Source: CAXMMR01 sp963692975
GTDB lineage: Bacteria > Pseudomonadota > Alphaproteobacteria > Acetobacterales > Acetobacteraceae
Assembly (NCBI GenBank): GCA_963692975.2
Contig: CAXMMR010000009.1
Location: 61,439 to 125,438, forward strand
Direction of reading: 5' to 3'
Length of the DNA: 64,000 nt
The stretch's first letter is position 1. Every line of letters starts with the position of its first letter. Below are positions 35,175 through 44,370 of the stretch, in pieces. A model generated the notes under the pieces. It had not been told where the DNA came from and did no database searches. It saw only the letters and a program-made list of their open reading frames with translations. A program made the translations under genes and the position numbers.

Positions 35175-35951
35175 ATGAGGCTGCCCCTTGTATTATCGGT
35201 GCTGCTGGCTTTGTCGCCGCTTGCGCTGCCCGTCGGGTCACAGGCGATGACGATCATCGTGCCGACGATCGACCTGTCGCCCCTTGAGGCTCACGGGTCG
35301 GATGATGCCAATTCCTGCCTCGCGGCCGCTTCGGCCACGGAACACGGCAAGGCTCTGCCGCAAGACCTGCTCGGCGCCATCGGCCGCGTCGAGAGTGGAC
35401 GCTGGGATCCCGTCGTGCACAGCGTCCTGCCGTGGCCATGGACCGTAAACGCCCAAGGCGCCGGCCGCATGTTTGCCTCCGCCCAGCAGGCGGTTGCCTA
35501 CGTCACGTCGTTGCAGGCGCGTGGCGTGCGCTCCATCGACGTCGGCTGTTTCCAGGTCAACCTGCTCTACCATCCGGCCGCATTCGCCAGCCTGGATCAA
35601 GCTTTCGACCCGGGCGTCAATGCCGCCTACGCCGCCGACTTCCTTGGCCGGCTGCATAGCCGCAGCGGCAGCTGGGAGCAGGCTGTCGGCGACTACCATT
35701 CTCAGTCGCCGTCTCTGGGTGAGCCGTACCGCCGACGGGTGCTGCTCAGCCTGGCTGAGCGGGAACTTTCAGCCGCCCCCGTGTCAGCGTCCGAGCCTCG
35801 ACCGCTGCGTCTGGAGCTTGCACGGCACGATCCGTTCACGATCCTGAGCCTGGCCAGCACCCGCGCCATTGTCGTGCTTGGACCCGGCAACACGCAACCG
35901 CCCGCTCACATGATGCCGCAAAGCCACATGCCGCGCATATTTCGGCCCTGA
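35175..35951 (+). CDS. Lytic transglycosylase SLT-domain protein, secreted
   Basis: The 258-residue protein starts with a signal peptide (MRLPLVLSVLLALSPLALPV, about residues 1-24). A lysozyme-like fold follows: LLGAIGRVESGRWDP has the catalytic glutamate in the AIGRVESG motif, SIDVGCFQVNLLYHP is the GxxQ-N block, and AVGDYHSQSP resembles the A-x-x-x-Y-N/H motif. It cleaves peptidoglycan glycan strands. Its position upstream of a pilus locus suggests local wall opening for assembly, as for other such enzymes, but it is on the far side of a glycosyltransferase gene. The C-terminal 80 residues are low-complexity. Confidence 0.82.
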   Translation: MRLPLVLSVLLALSPLALPVGSQAMTIIVPTIDLSPLEAHGSDDANSCLAAASATEHGKALPQDLLGAIGRVESGRWDPVVHSVLPWPWTVNAQGAGRMFASAQQAVAYVTSLQARGVRSIDVGCFQVNLLYHPAAFASLDQAFDPGVNAAYAADFLGRLHSRSGSWEQAVGDYHSQSPSLGEPYRRRVLLSLAERELSAAPVSASEPRPLRLELARHDPFTILSLASTRAIVVLGPGNTQPPAHMMPQSHMPRIFRP

Positions 35952-36061
35952 GCACACTTGTATGATCAAACGTGTAAATGGCGGCTATACACGCGTCCTA
36001 CGGGTATAAATCGCCCGCTACACACTATGATAGCGTGTTTGCGTGATGCGTTCATTCAACG

Positions 36062-37294
36062 GTGCTCAGCGTGTTGCAGACCAGCGTTCCCCTTGCTGCC
36101 GGACCACGCTCGAGCTCCTCGCTCCTGACGGCCGACCGGATTGCCGCCTGGAGCGCGATCCTGCTTATTGCCGAGTGCCTGACCTTCCTGTTCTTTGTTG
36201 CCGGCACGCATGGCTGGATCGTCAAGCTGCCAGGGCCAACCACCACCGACTACGTCAGCTTCTACGCCGCCGGCCGTCTTGCCGCAGGCAGCACACCAGC
36301 CCTCGCCTATAATCCGGCAGCGCACTACCTGGCGGAGCAGGCGGCCACGGCTGCGGGCATAGGCTATGTCTACTTCTTCTATCCGCCGACCTTCCTGCTG
36401 CTGTGCCGATTGCTTGCGCTGCTGCCTTACTTGCTTTCCTTCGTCATCTTCGAGCTCGTCACCGGCGTCGCCTGGCTTGCCGGTCTTGCCTGCATTCTTG
36501 ATCGGTCTGATCGAGCCTGGCTGCTGCCGTGCCTCGCCTGTCCGGCATTGTTCTGGAACGTCGGCTTTGGCCAGAACGCGTTGCTAACCGCATCTCTCTT
36601 CGCCTTCGCAACTTTTGCGTCGGAACGACGGCCATGGATCGCCGGCCTGCTGTTCGGAGCCCTCTGCTATAAGCCGCATTTTGGCCTGCTGATCCCGGTC
36701 GCGCTGCTGTTCGGCCGCAAGTGGCGCAGCATCGCCGGCGCAGCCTGCAGCCTGACAGGCCTGACCCTGCTCTCTGTCGGTATTTTTGGCTGGCCTATCT
36801 GGCCGGCCTTCTTCCGCATCTTTCTCGCCTCTCGCAGCACGTTCGAAGCCGGACGCGTCACGTTGTCCCACCTGGTGACGCCGTTCGGCGCGGCTCTGCT
36901 GGCGGGTATGACAACGAGCTGGGCCTATCGTGTGCAAGCGGCGACGAGCCTGTTCGCAGCGTGCTGTGTCGCTTGGCTCTGGTGGCGCGACGAGCGGCAG
37001 GGTTTGCGCCACGCGGCGCTGATCGCTGGTACGCTGCTGAGCGTTCCGATCGCGCTCACCTATGACCTTTTATCCGCCGTAGTGGCTGCCGCATGGCTGA
37101 TACGTGACGCTGCGGACCAGGGCAGGCCGGACCGCGATGGGTCATTGCTGGGTTGGCTGTTCCTGACGCCGCTTGCAGGGCCAGCGCTTGGCCGCGTTCT
37201 GCACGTGCAACTCGCACCTTTCGCAGTATCCGTCCTGCTTCTTCTCTGTCTACGTCGCGGCGGAGAGACGTCGCCTGTCTTGCTCGTCGTATGA
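36062..37294 (+). CDS. GT87/DUF2029-family integral membrane glycosyltransferase
   Basis: The 410-residue protein has about ten hydrophobic helices. DYVSFYAAGRLAAGSTPALA (about residues 60-79) carries the D-x-x-x-F/Y-x-A loop, then FFYPPTFLLL and LCYKPHFGLLIPVALLFGRK, the pattern of DUF2029 / mannosyl- or arabinofuranosyl-type GT-C enzymes that use polyprenyl phosphate sugars. The start is a GTG; another GTG three codons on is possible. It is followed by the pilin gene about 190 bases away, so it may glycosylate a surface component of that system, but no direct evidence exists. Confidence 0.85.
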   Translation: MLSVLQTSVPLAAGPRSSSSLLTADRIAAWSAILLIAECLTFLFFVAGTHGWIVKLPGPTTTDYVSFYAAGRLAAGSTPALAYNPAAHYLAEQAATAAGIGYVYFFYPPTFLLLCRLLALLPYLLSFVIFELVTGVAWLAGLACILDRSDRAWLLPCLACPALFWNVGFGQNALLTASLFAFATFASERRPWIAGLLFGALCYKPHFGLLIPVALLFGRKWRSIAGAACSLTGLTLLSVGIFGWPIWPAFFRIFLASRSTFEAGRVTLSHLVTPFGAALLAGMTTSWAYRVQAATSLFAACCVAWLWWRDERQGLRHAALIAGTLLSVPIALTYDLLSAVVAAAWLIRDAADQGRPDRDGSLLGWLFLTPLAGPALGRVLHVQLAPFAVSVLLLLCLRRGGETSPVLLVV

Positions 37295-37485
37295 TGACGC
37301 TTGCTGGAGGCTCGTACGAAGCTGGCAAAATCGACTCACAGGGTCGTCCGTTAACGTTTCCGCAACCTGTTTGGCGCAAAATGAGTGCAGGAATTGATGT
37401 GCAGAACTCAAGGGGTCGCTGGCCAATTCCGCTGCTGAAGCGAGGGTCGGGCAAGGTGCTTAGGCCAATTATGAGAGGACGCAAT

Positions 37486-37656
37486 ATGTACGAGTTCCTG
37501 AAGACCTGGATCGAGATCAAGACCGATCGCCGCGCTGTGACCGCGCTGGAGTATGGACTGATTGCCGGTCTTGTTGCCGTGGTCATCATCGGCGCCGTGA
37601 CGACGCTTGGGACGAGCCTGAGCACGAAGTTCAGCTCGATCGCGACTGACGTCTAA
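37486..37656 (+). CDS. flp: Flp-type pilin
   Basis: The 56-residue prepilin starts at an ATG with AGAGGA seven bases upstream. Residues 1-17 form the leader (MYEFLKTWIEIKTDRRA), followed by the Flp motif VTALEYGLIAGLVAVVIIGA and a short tail. The Glu at +5 and Tyr at +6 of the processing site are conserved. The usual Gly at -1 is replaced by Ala, which type IV prepilin peptidases accept less well. It is the first gene of the tad/cpa locus, as expected, with cpaA next. Confidence 0.9.
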   Translation: MYEFLKTWIEIKTDRRAVTALEYGLIAGLVAVVIIGAVTTLGTSLSTKFSSIATDV

Positions 37657-37725
37657 TCGTCCCCCGAGCAACGCTGGGTGTTGATCAGCCAACATCCAGC
37701 GGTGTTCGCCGTATAGCAAGATGCG

Positions 37726-38250
37726 ATGGAACAGAATGTGCCGATCCTGCTGACCCAAGCTGCTCAGCTCGCGTTCTATGTTGGTGCGACCGGCCTCTTG
37801 GTCGTGGCGACATTGCATGATCTTGCGTTCAGAACAGTCCCGAATTGGGTTTCCGGAGCGGTGCTTGTGCTAGGCATTGCGGCGGCGGGCTTCGATCGGC
37901 ATCTTCTCTATAGCCTCGCAAGTGCTGCGATGCTGTTCGCCCTAGCCGCTCTGTGCTGGCGGCGCGGCTTGATGGGCGGCGGCGACGTGAAGCTGCTGGC
38001 CGCGAGTGCCGCGTTGCTGCCGATCGGTAATCGGATCGAGTTCTTACTGCTTGTGGCGATTTGCGGTGGCTTCGTCGCGATTGTTTACCTCATCCTCCAG
38101 GCTTTGATCCGCAAGCCGTCGAGAACAAAGCCGCAAGGTTTGGCGCGACGCATCCTCCGGGCGGAACGCTGGCGTGTCGCGAGACGTGGATCGCTTCCGT
38201 ATGCGTCTGCCATTGCGGCTGGTGCGCTCCTCATCGTTTTTGGCGGATAG
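37726..38250 (+). CDS. cpaA: CpaA/TadV prepilin peptidase
   Basis: The 174-residue A24-family aspartyl protease cleaves the Flp prepilin leader. The two catalytic aspartates are seen in ATLHDLAFRTVPNWVSG (about residue 31) and in MGGGDVKLLAAS (G-x-G-D, about residue 88). It has about five hydrophobic helices. As in other CpaA proteins the N-terminal methylase domain of PilD is absent. It starts 69 bases after the pilin stop and ends six bases before cpaB. Confidence 0.88.
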   Translation: MEQNVPILLTQAAQLAFYVGATGLLVVATLHDLAFRTVPNWVSGAVLVLGIAAAGFDRHLLYSLASAAMLFALAALCWRRGLMGGGDVKLLAASAALLPIGNRIEFLLLVAICGGFVAIVYLILQALIRKPSRTKPQGLARRILRAERWRVARRGSLPYASAIAAGALLIVFGG

Positions 38251-38256
38251 GTCCAA

Positions 38257-39207
38257 ATGCTCCTAAGGCTCGCGTTGTTTGTCATCATGGCTGTCGGGCT
38301 CGCCGGCTTCGGGGCGGTCGCGTGGATCAGCGTACAGACACCCGCCAAACCTGCTGTGGCGCCCGCCGAGGTGCCACGGACGAGCGTGCTCACGGCGGCT
38401 CATCTGGTGCGCGCTGGTAGCCTGCTTCGACCCGAAGACATCGCGAGTGTCGAGGTGCCTACTGCGACTCTCACAAGCGGCACTCGTGTTGACACGCCTA
38501 GCGCGCGTTCTGAGCTCTACGGCGCTATGGTGCGTCACACGCTGCTTGCCGAGCAACAAATTGTGCCAGCGGATGTCATGCGCCCAGGCGATCATGGGTT
38601 TTTAGCGGCAGTGTTGGAGCCTGGCACGCGTGCGGTGACCGTCGCTGTTGACGCGGTCTCGGGCACTGCTGGTCTGATCTGGCCAGGTGATCATGTGGAC
38701 ATGATCCTTACTCAAAGCCTAGATGACCCGGGTATTGGAACAGCGCACCGCATCTCTGCCGAGACGGTCTTAAGTGACGTCCGCGTGATCGCAATTGATC
38801 AACAAATTCTGCAAGGTGCGACTAGTAGCCAAGTGCAACCCGCTCGGACAGTGACGCTTGAAGTTCCGCCTGCAGACGCTGAGAAAGTTTCGGTTGCTGA
38901 GCGGTTGGGTCACTTGTCGTTGACTATTCGCTCTCTGGATCTTGGAGCAGACGCTGCGAACAGCCCAGCAACGAGCACACCTTCGTCGACAATCGGCGTC
39001 GCCAGCGCGATGAAGCCAGCGCTGCCGCCCAATGCTGACTTGTCGCACGTCACGTCGGCAAGCAGCACCACGCTTGGCCGAGGGCACGGCATTACCTATG
39101 GCGCTGACGTCTCATCCGCTTTTGGCAACGAACACAAGGATACAGAGGTTAGGCCGTCGATGAAAGTCTTCGAGGGTGGCTCAGATGGAAAGGACTTCCA
39201 GTTCTAA
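38257..39207 (+). CDS. cpaB: CpaB/RcpC Flp pilus assembly protein
   Basis: The 316-residue protein has an N-terminal helix (LLRLALFVIMAVGLAGFGAV) that anchors it in the membrane. An SAF domain follows (VLTAAHLVRAGSLLRPEDIA, then AVLEPGTRAVTVAVD), and the RcpC-like domain has GLIWPGDHVDMILTQ. It lies between inner membrane and secretin and is thought to stabilise the secretin. The C-terminal 80 residues are Ser/Thr-rich and poorly conserved. It overlaps the cpaC start by one base. Confidence 0.86.
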   Translation: MLLRLALFVIMAVGLAGFGAVAWISVQTPAKPAVAPAEVPRTSVLTAAHLVRAGSLLRPEDIASVEVPTATLTSGTRVDTPSARSELYGAMVRHTLLAEQQIVPADVMRPGDHGFLAAVLEPGTRAVTVAVDAVSGTAGLIWPGDHVDMILTQSLDDPGIGTAHRISAETVLSDVRVIAIDQQILQGATSSQVQPARTVTLEVPPADAEKVSVAERLGHLSLTIRSLDLGADAANSPATSTPSSTIGVASAMKPALPPNADLSHVTSASSTTLGRGHGITYGADVSSAFGNEHKDTEVRPSMKVFEGGSDGKDFQF

Positions 39208-40631
39208 TGGCCTGCCCTCCTTGGCTGACGATGGTGCTACCCGTCGCCTTCATCTTCCTCGTGCCAGCGGCCAGGGCGCAAGCACCTGACGCATCATCGC
39301 GGCGCGGAGATGATAATCCCAGCTCAGCCAATTCAGTACCCACCACTAGCATCGAAGTCGGTTCAGGCCGCGTCATCAAACTGCATGGCGCGGCCGCAAA
39401 CGTGTTTGCAGCTGATCCCAAGGTGGCAGAGGTTCGGCCGGCGAGCCCGACTAGTCTGTTCGTTTTTGGCATTGCACCGGGAAGAACAACGGTTGCTGCG
39501 ATCGACAGCAATGGCCACTCAGTTGGGCAGTTCATCGTCTCCGTCGAACCATCATCTTACAACGAGTCCAAAGCGAACGGAGCCTTAGCTCGTGAGATGC
39601 CCGACCAGAGCGTCACGGTGGCTCCGACTGCACGCGGTGCTATCGTCACAGGTCACGTGGACACGCCAGAGCAGGCACAGCAAGCGATGACGATTGTGAA
39701 GCAATATCTAGACGAGAAGGCGGGTGTCGAGAACCGCCTTGTAGTTGGTCAGTCCATTCAGGTGTCGCTTAGAGTTCGCATCGCAGAAATGTCACGTAGC
39801 CTCACGCGACAGCTCGGCATCGACTGGTCGTCACTGGCAGCACTTGGGAGCCATGCCGCTATCGGGTTCGCGACCAACGATCTGCTTGCCTCAGCGATAC
39901 CATCCTCAACACTTTCGAGCGCTTACAACTTCACTACGCCTGGCAAAACGTTAGACATCAACAACGTCATCGATGCATTGAATGATGATCAACTTGTTCA
40001 TCTGCTGGCTGAGCCAAACCTGACAACGATGAGCGGTGAGCCTGCTAGCTTTCTGGTTGGCGGAGAGTTTCCGATCCCAATCTCATCGACGCTTGGCGAA
40101 ACAACCGTTGAATTTCAGCAATACGGCGTGACTTTATCTTTTGTGCCTACTGTCCTATCAGATGGTCGCATCCGAATGCATGTGCGACCGGAGGTCAGTG
40201 AGCTTACCACTGCCGGGGCCGTGACAGTCCAATCTGGGACCAATAGTTCAATAACGATTCCGGCCCTGACGGTTCGGCGAGCTGATACAACGATCGAGTT
40301 GGGTAGCGGACAAAGCTTCGCCATCGCCGGGCTGTTACAGGACGATACGCAGCTTGAAGCTCGCGGACCTCCATGGCTTAGCGAAATACCTGTTATTGGA
40401 GCTCTGTTCCGCTCACAGAGCTTTCTTCGTAACCAGACGGAGCTCGTGATCGTGGTTACCCCCTACGTGGTTAAGCCCGTCAGTGATCCGAATGCACTAC
40501 GCCTACCAACTGATGGCTGGCAGCCGCCAAACGACTTGGAGCGCCTCCTCCTCCTTCGTCAATCGGCTCGATCGAGCACGTCACCATCTTCGGCTCACAT
40601 CTCCGGTGACGCCGGCTTTATTGTAGAGTGA
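39207..40631 (+). CDS. cpaC: CpaC/RcpA outer-membrane secretin of the Flp pilus
   Basis: The 474-residue secretin forms the outer-membrane pore. It begins with a signal peptide (LTMVLPVAFIFLVPAARAQA). GRVIKLHGAAANVFAADPKV is the N-terminal pilus-specific domain, GAIVTGHVDTPEQAQQAMTI is a BON-like domain, and LVHLLAEPNLTTMSGEPASF with FLVGGEFPIPI and TELVIVVTPYVVKP make the secretin core. The final 45 residues are low-complexity. Overlaps of one base with cpaB and four with the next gene indicate translational coupling. Confidence 0.9.
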   Translation: MACPPWLTMVLPVAFIFLVPAARAQAPDASSRRGDDNPSSANSVPTTSIEVGSGRVIKLHGAAANVFAADPKVAEVRPASPTSLFVFGIAPGRTTVAAIDSNGHSVGQFIVSVEPSSYNESKANGALAREMPDQSVTVAPTARGAIVTGHVDTPEQAQQAMTIVKQYLDEKAGVENRLVVGQSIQVSLRVRIAEMSRSLTRQLGIDWSSLAALGSHAAIGFATNDLLASAIPSSTLSSAYNFTTPGKTLDINNVIDALNDDQLVHLLAEPNLTTMSGEPASFLVGGEFPIPISSTLGETTVEFQQYGVTLSFVPTVLSDGRIRMHVRPEVSELTTAGAVTVQSGTNSSITIPALTVRRADTTIELGSGQSFAIAGLLQDDTQLEARGPPWLSEIPVIGALFRSQSFLRNQTELVIVVTPYVVKPVSDPNALRLPTDGWQPPNDLERLLLLRQSARSSTSPSSAHISGDAGFIVE

Positions 40632-40936
40632 CAAGAAAGATGCCGGTGATGTCGAAGGTAGTGCTCATCGTCGTTATCAACTGCGGGCTGATGTCGATGA
40701 CGTCATGTCAAAACGTTGACCCATTGACGCGTGACCGTGGTGATTGGAAGCCAGCAGGCGTTAATCAGGGTAACCTCGAGGCTCAGATTGTAAACCCCGC
40801 CGATCTGACGATTGGCGTGTCTGACGAAGGTGGGGATGCTAATCAAGCGGCGATGGCCATCGATCGTCTAAAGTCAGACAAAGTCAAGCCGATCGACCAT
40901 GTTGGCCTCGTCACGATTGGTGGGGGAAGTCAGTAA
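40628..40936 (+). CDS. Short CpaD-like lipoprotein
   Basis: The 102-residue product occupies the cpaD position. It has a lipoprotein signal (MSKVVLIVVINCGLMSMTSC, Cys about residue 27) and then NVDPLTRDRGDWKPAGVNQGNL, NPADLTIGVSDEGGDANQAA and AIDRLKSDKVKPI, which matches the short CpaD-type pattern (C-D-P-L-T-R, W-x-P-x-G-x-N) seen in related bacteria. Standard CpaD is about twice as long. The GTG start overlaps the cpaC stop; an ATG at 40640 or 40649 is also possible. It overlaps the next gene by one base. Confidence 0.65.
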   Translation: MTRKMPVMSKVVLIVVINCGLMSMTSCQNVDPLTRDRGDWKPAGVNQGNLEAQIVNPADLTIGVSDEGGDANQAAMAIDRLKSDKVKPIDHVGLVTIGGGSQ

Positions 40937-42168
40937 TGTCGGATGAGGCACTACTTTCGATAAAGCCAGCGCATCCATCGGACTGGCGTGAACGCCCGAC
41001 ATTTGTGGCGTTTGTGACGGACGCAAAGAGTGAAATGGTCCTGCGGGAAGCCTTGGCAGACGCATTACCTGATGGCCTCGATGTCCGCCGCGGCAACGTT
41101 CATGTCGCTATTGCAGCTCTGCGTAAGATGTCGACGCCGAACTTGCTGCTGGTCGATGTGAGTGGCGAGGAGCATCCGCTCTCCGTTCTTCAAGACTTAT
41201 CAGAAGTTGTCGAGCCGAACGTACGCGTCCTTGTGATCGGTGACCGACAGGACGTCAACTTCTATCGACAGCTTACTCAGGGGCTTGGTGTCGTCGAGTA
41301 CCTCTATAAGCCAGTGACGCGTGATATGGTGGCGCGCTACTTCGGAAACCATGCAGGCCAAGAGGTTCCCCGCGGCGAGGCACTGCAAGGCGGGCGCGTC
41401 GTATCAATCACTGGGGTTGGCGGTGGTGTTGGAGCCACGACGATAGCAGTCGGGCTCGCTTGGCATTGTGCCACCGATTTGGATCGGCATACGATACTGG
41501 TCGATCCTGACGTGCATACCGGAACAGCAGCCCTGATGTTGCATGCTAAGACTGGGCCGGGGCTCAGAACTGCCTTAGAGACGCCGCAGCGACTCGATGA
41601 GCTTTTCATTGACCGTGCAGCTCAACCGGTAACGGAGCGGCTGACCGTCCTTGCCGGCGAGGAGCCTCTTGCTGAGCAGCCAATATTCGCGGCGGGCGCA
41701 GGTCAAAAGTTAATTACAACGCTTCGACGACGCTACAACTTTATTGTAATCGACTTACCTTTTGCTAATCAGATTATCAACCGTGACTTACTGCAGCTCA
41801 CTAATCAGCGCATTCTGGTCATGGAACCGTCCCTATCATCAGTGCGTGACACGTTACGTCTTTTGGCGTTGCCGGGTGGTCAGGCGCAAGCCCGGCGAGC
41901 CATCATCGTTCTAAACCGCTTTGGGCAGCCAGGTATGCTTAGCCGTAGCCAGGTAGAAGATGCGCTAAAGCTCAAAGTTGATGTCAGCATACCTTATCTA
42001 CCGAAGCAGCTTAACCTCGCCGCTACGATGGGGCAGCCTGCTTCAGCTCTCAAAGGTCCATTCCGGTCGGGCATCTTAGAACTGGCTCGTGAGGCGGCGT
42101 CGGTCAGAAACGATGGTCCGGCGGCAGCAACATCCGTTATCAGCCGGTTCAAGAGGTGGATGCGCTGA
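40936..42168 (+). CDS. cpaE: CpaE/TadZ-like ATPase
   Basis: The 410-residue protein localises the pilus machine at the cell pole. An atypical receiver-like domain covers residues about 20-130 (TPNLLLVDVSGEE, RVLVIGDRQDVNFYRQ). The MinD/ParA-like ATPase follows, with deviant Walker A GVGGGVGATTIAVGLAW (about residue 160) and IVIDLPFANQIINRDL for Walker B. It ends two bases before cpaF. Codons are less GC-biased than in genes outside the locus. Confidence 0.88.
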   Translation: MSDEALLSIKPAHPSDWRERPTFVAFVTDAKSEMVLREALADALPDGLDVRRGNVHVAIAALRKMSTPNLLLVDVSGEEHPLSVLQDLSEVVEPNVRVLVIGDRQDVNFYRQLTQGLGVVEYLYKPVTRDMVARYFGNHAGQEVPRGEALQGGRVVSITGVGGGVGATTIAVGLAWHCATDLDRHTILVDPDVHTGTAALMLHAKTGPGLRTALETPQRLDELFIDRAAQPVTERLTVLAGEEPLAEQPIFAAGAGQKLITTLRRRYNFIVIDLPFANQIINRDLLQLTNQRILVMEPSLSSVRDTLRLLALPGGQAQARRAIIVLNRFGQPGMLSRSQVEDALKLKVDVSIPYLPKQLNLAATMGQPASALKGPFRSGILELAREAASVRNDGPAAATSVISRFKRWMR

Positions 42169-42169
42169 C

Positions 42170-43540
42170 ATGGACACAGCTTTCCGCTTCGGTCGTCGCA
42201 GCAACGATGCGGCTGCATCAGCTCTGCCGATATCTGAGGCGACGGTTACCCCGTCGCTACCAACGTCCAGGTCCGAAGTCATCAAGCGCCTGAGCGTGCT
42301 TCGGCAACTCTGCTTGGAGCGTCTGGAACCAGCGGCTGTGGCAGCAATGCCGACTGAGAGACTGTTAACGGAAGTTGAACGCCTTGTAGCTGAAATAGCG
42401 GATGAGCGGCGGATCCAGCTCAATGGTCCTGAGCAGCGCGAGTTAGCTGCCGACTTAGTGAATGATATGGTTGGGCTTGGACCGCTCGAGGTCTTGCTCG
42501 AAGATGACTCGGTCAACGACATCATGGTTAATGGCCCAAGTCGAATATTCGTCGAGCGGCAAGGTAAAGCGGAGCTGTCGTCCGCGACGTTTCGTGATGC
42601 GACGCACGTGGCAAATGTATGTCAGCGCATTGCGGCTGCGGTGGGAAGACGCATCGATGAATCGAGCCCGATGGTCGATGCTCGTTTGGCGGACGGTTCC
42701 CGGGTAAATATCGTGTTCCCGCCGCTCGCATTGGATGGCCCGTACTTGTCAATTCGAAAGTTCTCGAGACGCAAGATTGATTTGGAAAAACTCGTAGCAA
42801 ACGGGTCATGCACGACGCGGATGATGCGAGTCCTGGAGATCGCGAGTCGCATCAGATGTAATCTGATCATATCTGGTGGAACTGGTTCGGGGAAGACTAC
42901 GCTGATGAATGCGATGTCACGTCTGATCGAACCCGCTGAGCGGATTGTGACGATTGAAGATGCAGCAGAACTGCAACTGCAGCAGCCGCATGTGGTGCGA
43001 CTTGAGACGAGACCCGCGAGCCTAGAAGGTAAGGGCGAAGTTACACAGCGTGATCTAGTCCGAAATGCTCTCCGGATGAGACCGGACCGTGTCATCATCG
43101 GAGAGGTACGATCGGGCGAGGCGTTCGATATGCTTCAGGCAATGAACACAGGCCATGATGGAAGTATGTCGACAATCCACGCCAACAATACTCGCGACGC
43201 CCTGACACGTATTGAGAACATGGTTCAGATGGGTAACATGGGGCTCGGGACTCGTGCCATACGTACTCAGATCGTTTCCGCTATTGACCTAATCGTTCAG
43301 GTCGAACGCCAACGTGACGGTGTCAGACGCATTACTCAAATTACTGACGTCGTGGGGCTCGAAGGTGACGTTCTTATTATGAACGACATCTTCCAATTCA
43401 AGGTAACGGGTGAGTCCGCGACAGGAAAAGTCATGGGTGCTTACACTTGCAGCCGGGCGCAGCCAAGCTTTCAGCAGCGCCTTGTATATTATGGGATGGA
43501 TCGCGTCTGGGCCAATGCCCTAGCAGAAGAAGAGGTTTAG
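42170..43540 (+). CDS. cpaF: CpaF/TadA secretion ATPase of the Flp pilus
   Basis: The 456-residue type II/IV secretion ATPase powers pilus assembly. GPLEVLLEDDSVNDIMVNGP is the N-terminal block, Walker A is ISGGTGSGKTTLMNAMS (about residue 245), and IIGEVRSGEAFDMLQAMNTG with HDGSMSTIHANNTRDALTRI are the Walker B and His boxes. The start at ATG 42170 is one base after the cpaE stop. The protein appears complete and its active-site motifs are intact. No tadB follows, see the 43541-44370 entry. Confidence 0.92.
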   Translation: MDTAFRFGRRSNDAAASALPISEATVTPSLPTSRSEVIKRLSVLRQLCLERLEPAAVAAMPTERLLTEVERLVAEIADERRIQLNGPEQRELAADLVNDMVGLGPLEVLLEDDSVNDIMVNGPSRIFVERQGKAELSSATFRDATHVANVCQRIAAAVGRRIDESSPMVDARLADGSRVNIVFPPLALDGPYLSIRKFSRRKIDLEKLVANGSCTTRMMRVLEIASRIRCNLIISGGTGSGKTTLMNAMSRLIEPAERIVTIEDAAELQLQQPHVVRLETRPASLEGKGEVTQRDLVRNALRMRPDRVIIGEVRSGEAFDMLQAMNTGHDGSMSTIHANNTRDALTRIENMVQMGNMGLGTRAIRTQIVSAIDLIVQVERQRDGVRRITQITDVVGLEGDVLIMNDIFQFKVTGESATGKVMGAYTCSRAQPSFQQRLVYYGMDRVWANALAEEEV

Positions 43541-44370
43541 TGACGAACGAGTTGCTGTTTAATGAAAGGGGACGTCACGCCAACAAGCCATGCAGCTGGT
43601 CTCGTCAGTGTCACAACGTATTGCCTTTGATGCATCGCGCGCCGTTAGATGTTTGGCCTGATCTCCTACTCCGTTGCGCGTTGCTGGACTGCCGGTAGTT
43701 CGTGTCGCTGGGGCACAAGTCGCGTAACAGTAACAGGATTTGGAGGCAGCCTGGTACTTGCGTAGCTATGCAGAGTAACTTCACCGTATCAGCGCTGTGC
43801 ATGGTTCTCACGACAGCTTGGATCTTGGAGACTTTGTAGAGATCGGATCATGAATTCGCCTCTCATGACGCGCGTGTTCAGGCCTCGTAGGACAGAATAG
43901 CAGCCGGTCAGCGGGATTTAATCTAAATGGTGGCCTAGTGGGGACGCCGTAAATCGACCACGTCGTTTATCAAATTACCAAGGAGGCGGCTTAGTTGGAG
44001 CGGCGCACTCTCTTGGTAAGGCGACGTGAAGGTCTATAAAGTCGGAGGTGTGCTATTACCCTCTTGAGCCGGGCAACCGTCGAGATGGTCGGGCAGCAGA
44101 CGCTATAGGATAAGTTTGTTCCGTTAACCCGGTGTATACCAAAAAAGTTGTATAAGACTCCTTGAGGAAAGCTGTGCTGAAGCCTGTTTGACCTGCTAAG
44201 GGTGACAAGCTGGGACGTCTACTTGCGCTTACGGCGAGAAGGTCGGGCTGCCGCGGTTCTCAAGAGACATCCCAGTCGTTCAAGCTTGTGTGTTTACTAA
44301 GCCTTTTGAGAAGGATTACGGCTTCTAGTCTCCGCCTTGGTTTTTACTAGATCATGAGGACAAGGGTGCC
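43541..44370. other. 830-bp A+T-richer gap where tadB is expected
   Basis: In known tad loci tadB follows cpaF and precedes tadC. Here all six frames carry frequent stops, and I see no segment resembling TadB (a TadC-like protein of about 300 residues). The sequence is lower in GC than the rest of the window. It most likely marks a decayed or replaced tadB. A short stretch ending just before 44371 has no clear ribosome binding site for tadC. Confidence 0.55.

Noticed and set aside
37375..37400. Sigma-54 promoter before the pilin gene
   Set aside because: TGGCGC is present but the GC element is not at the required distance.
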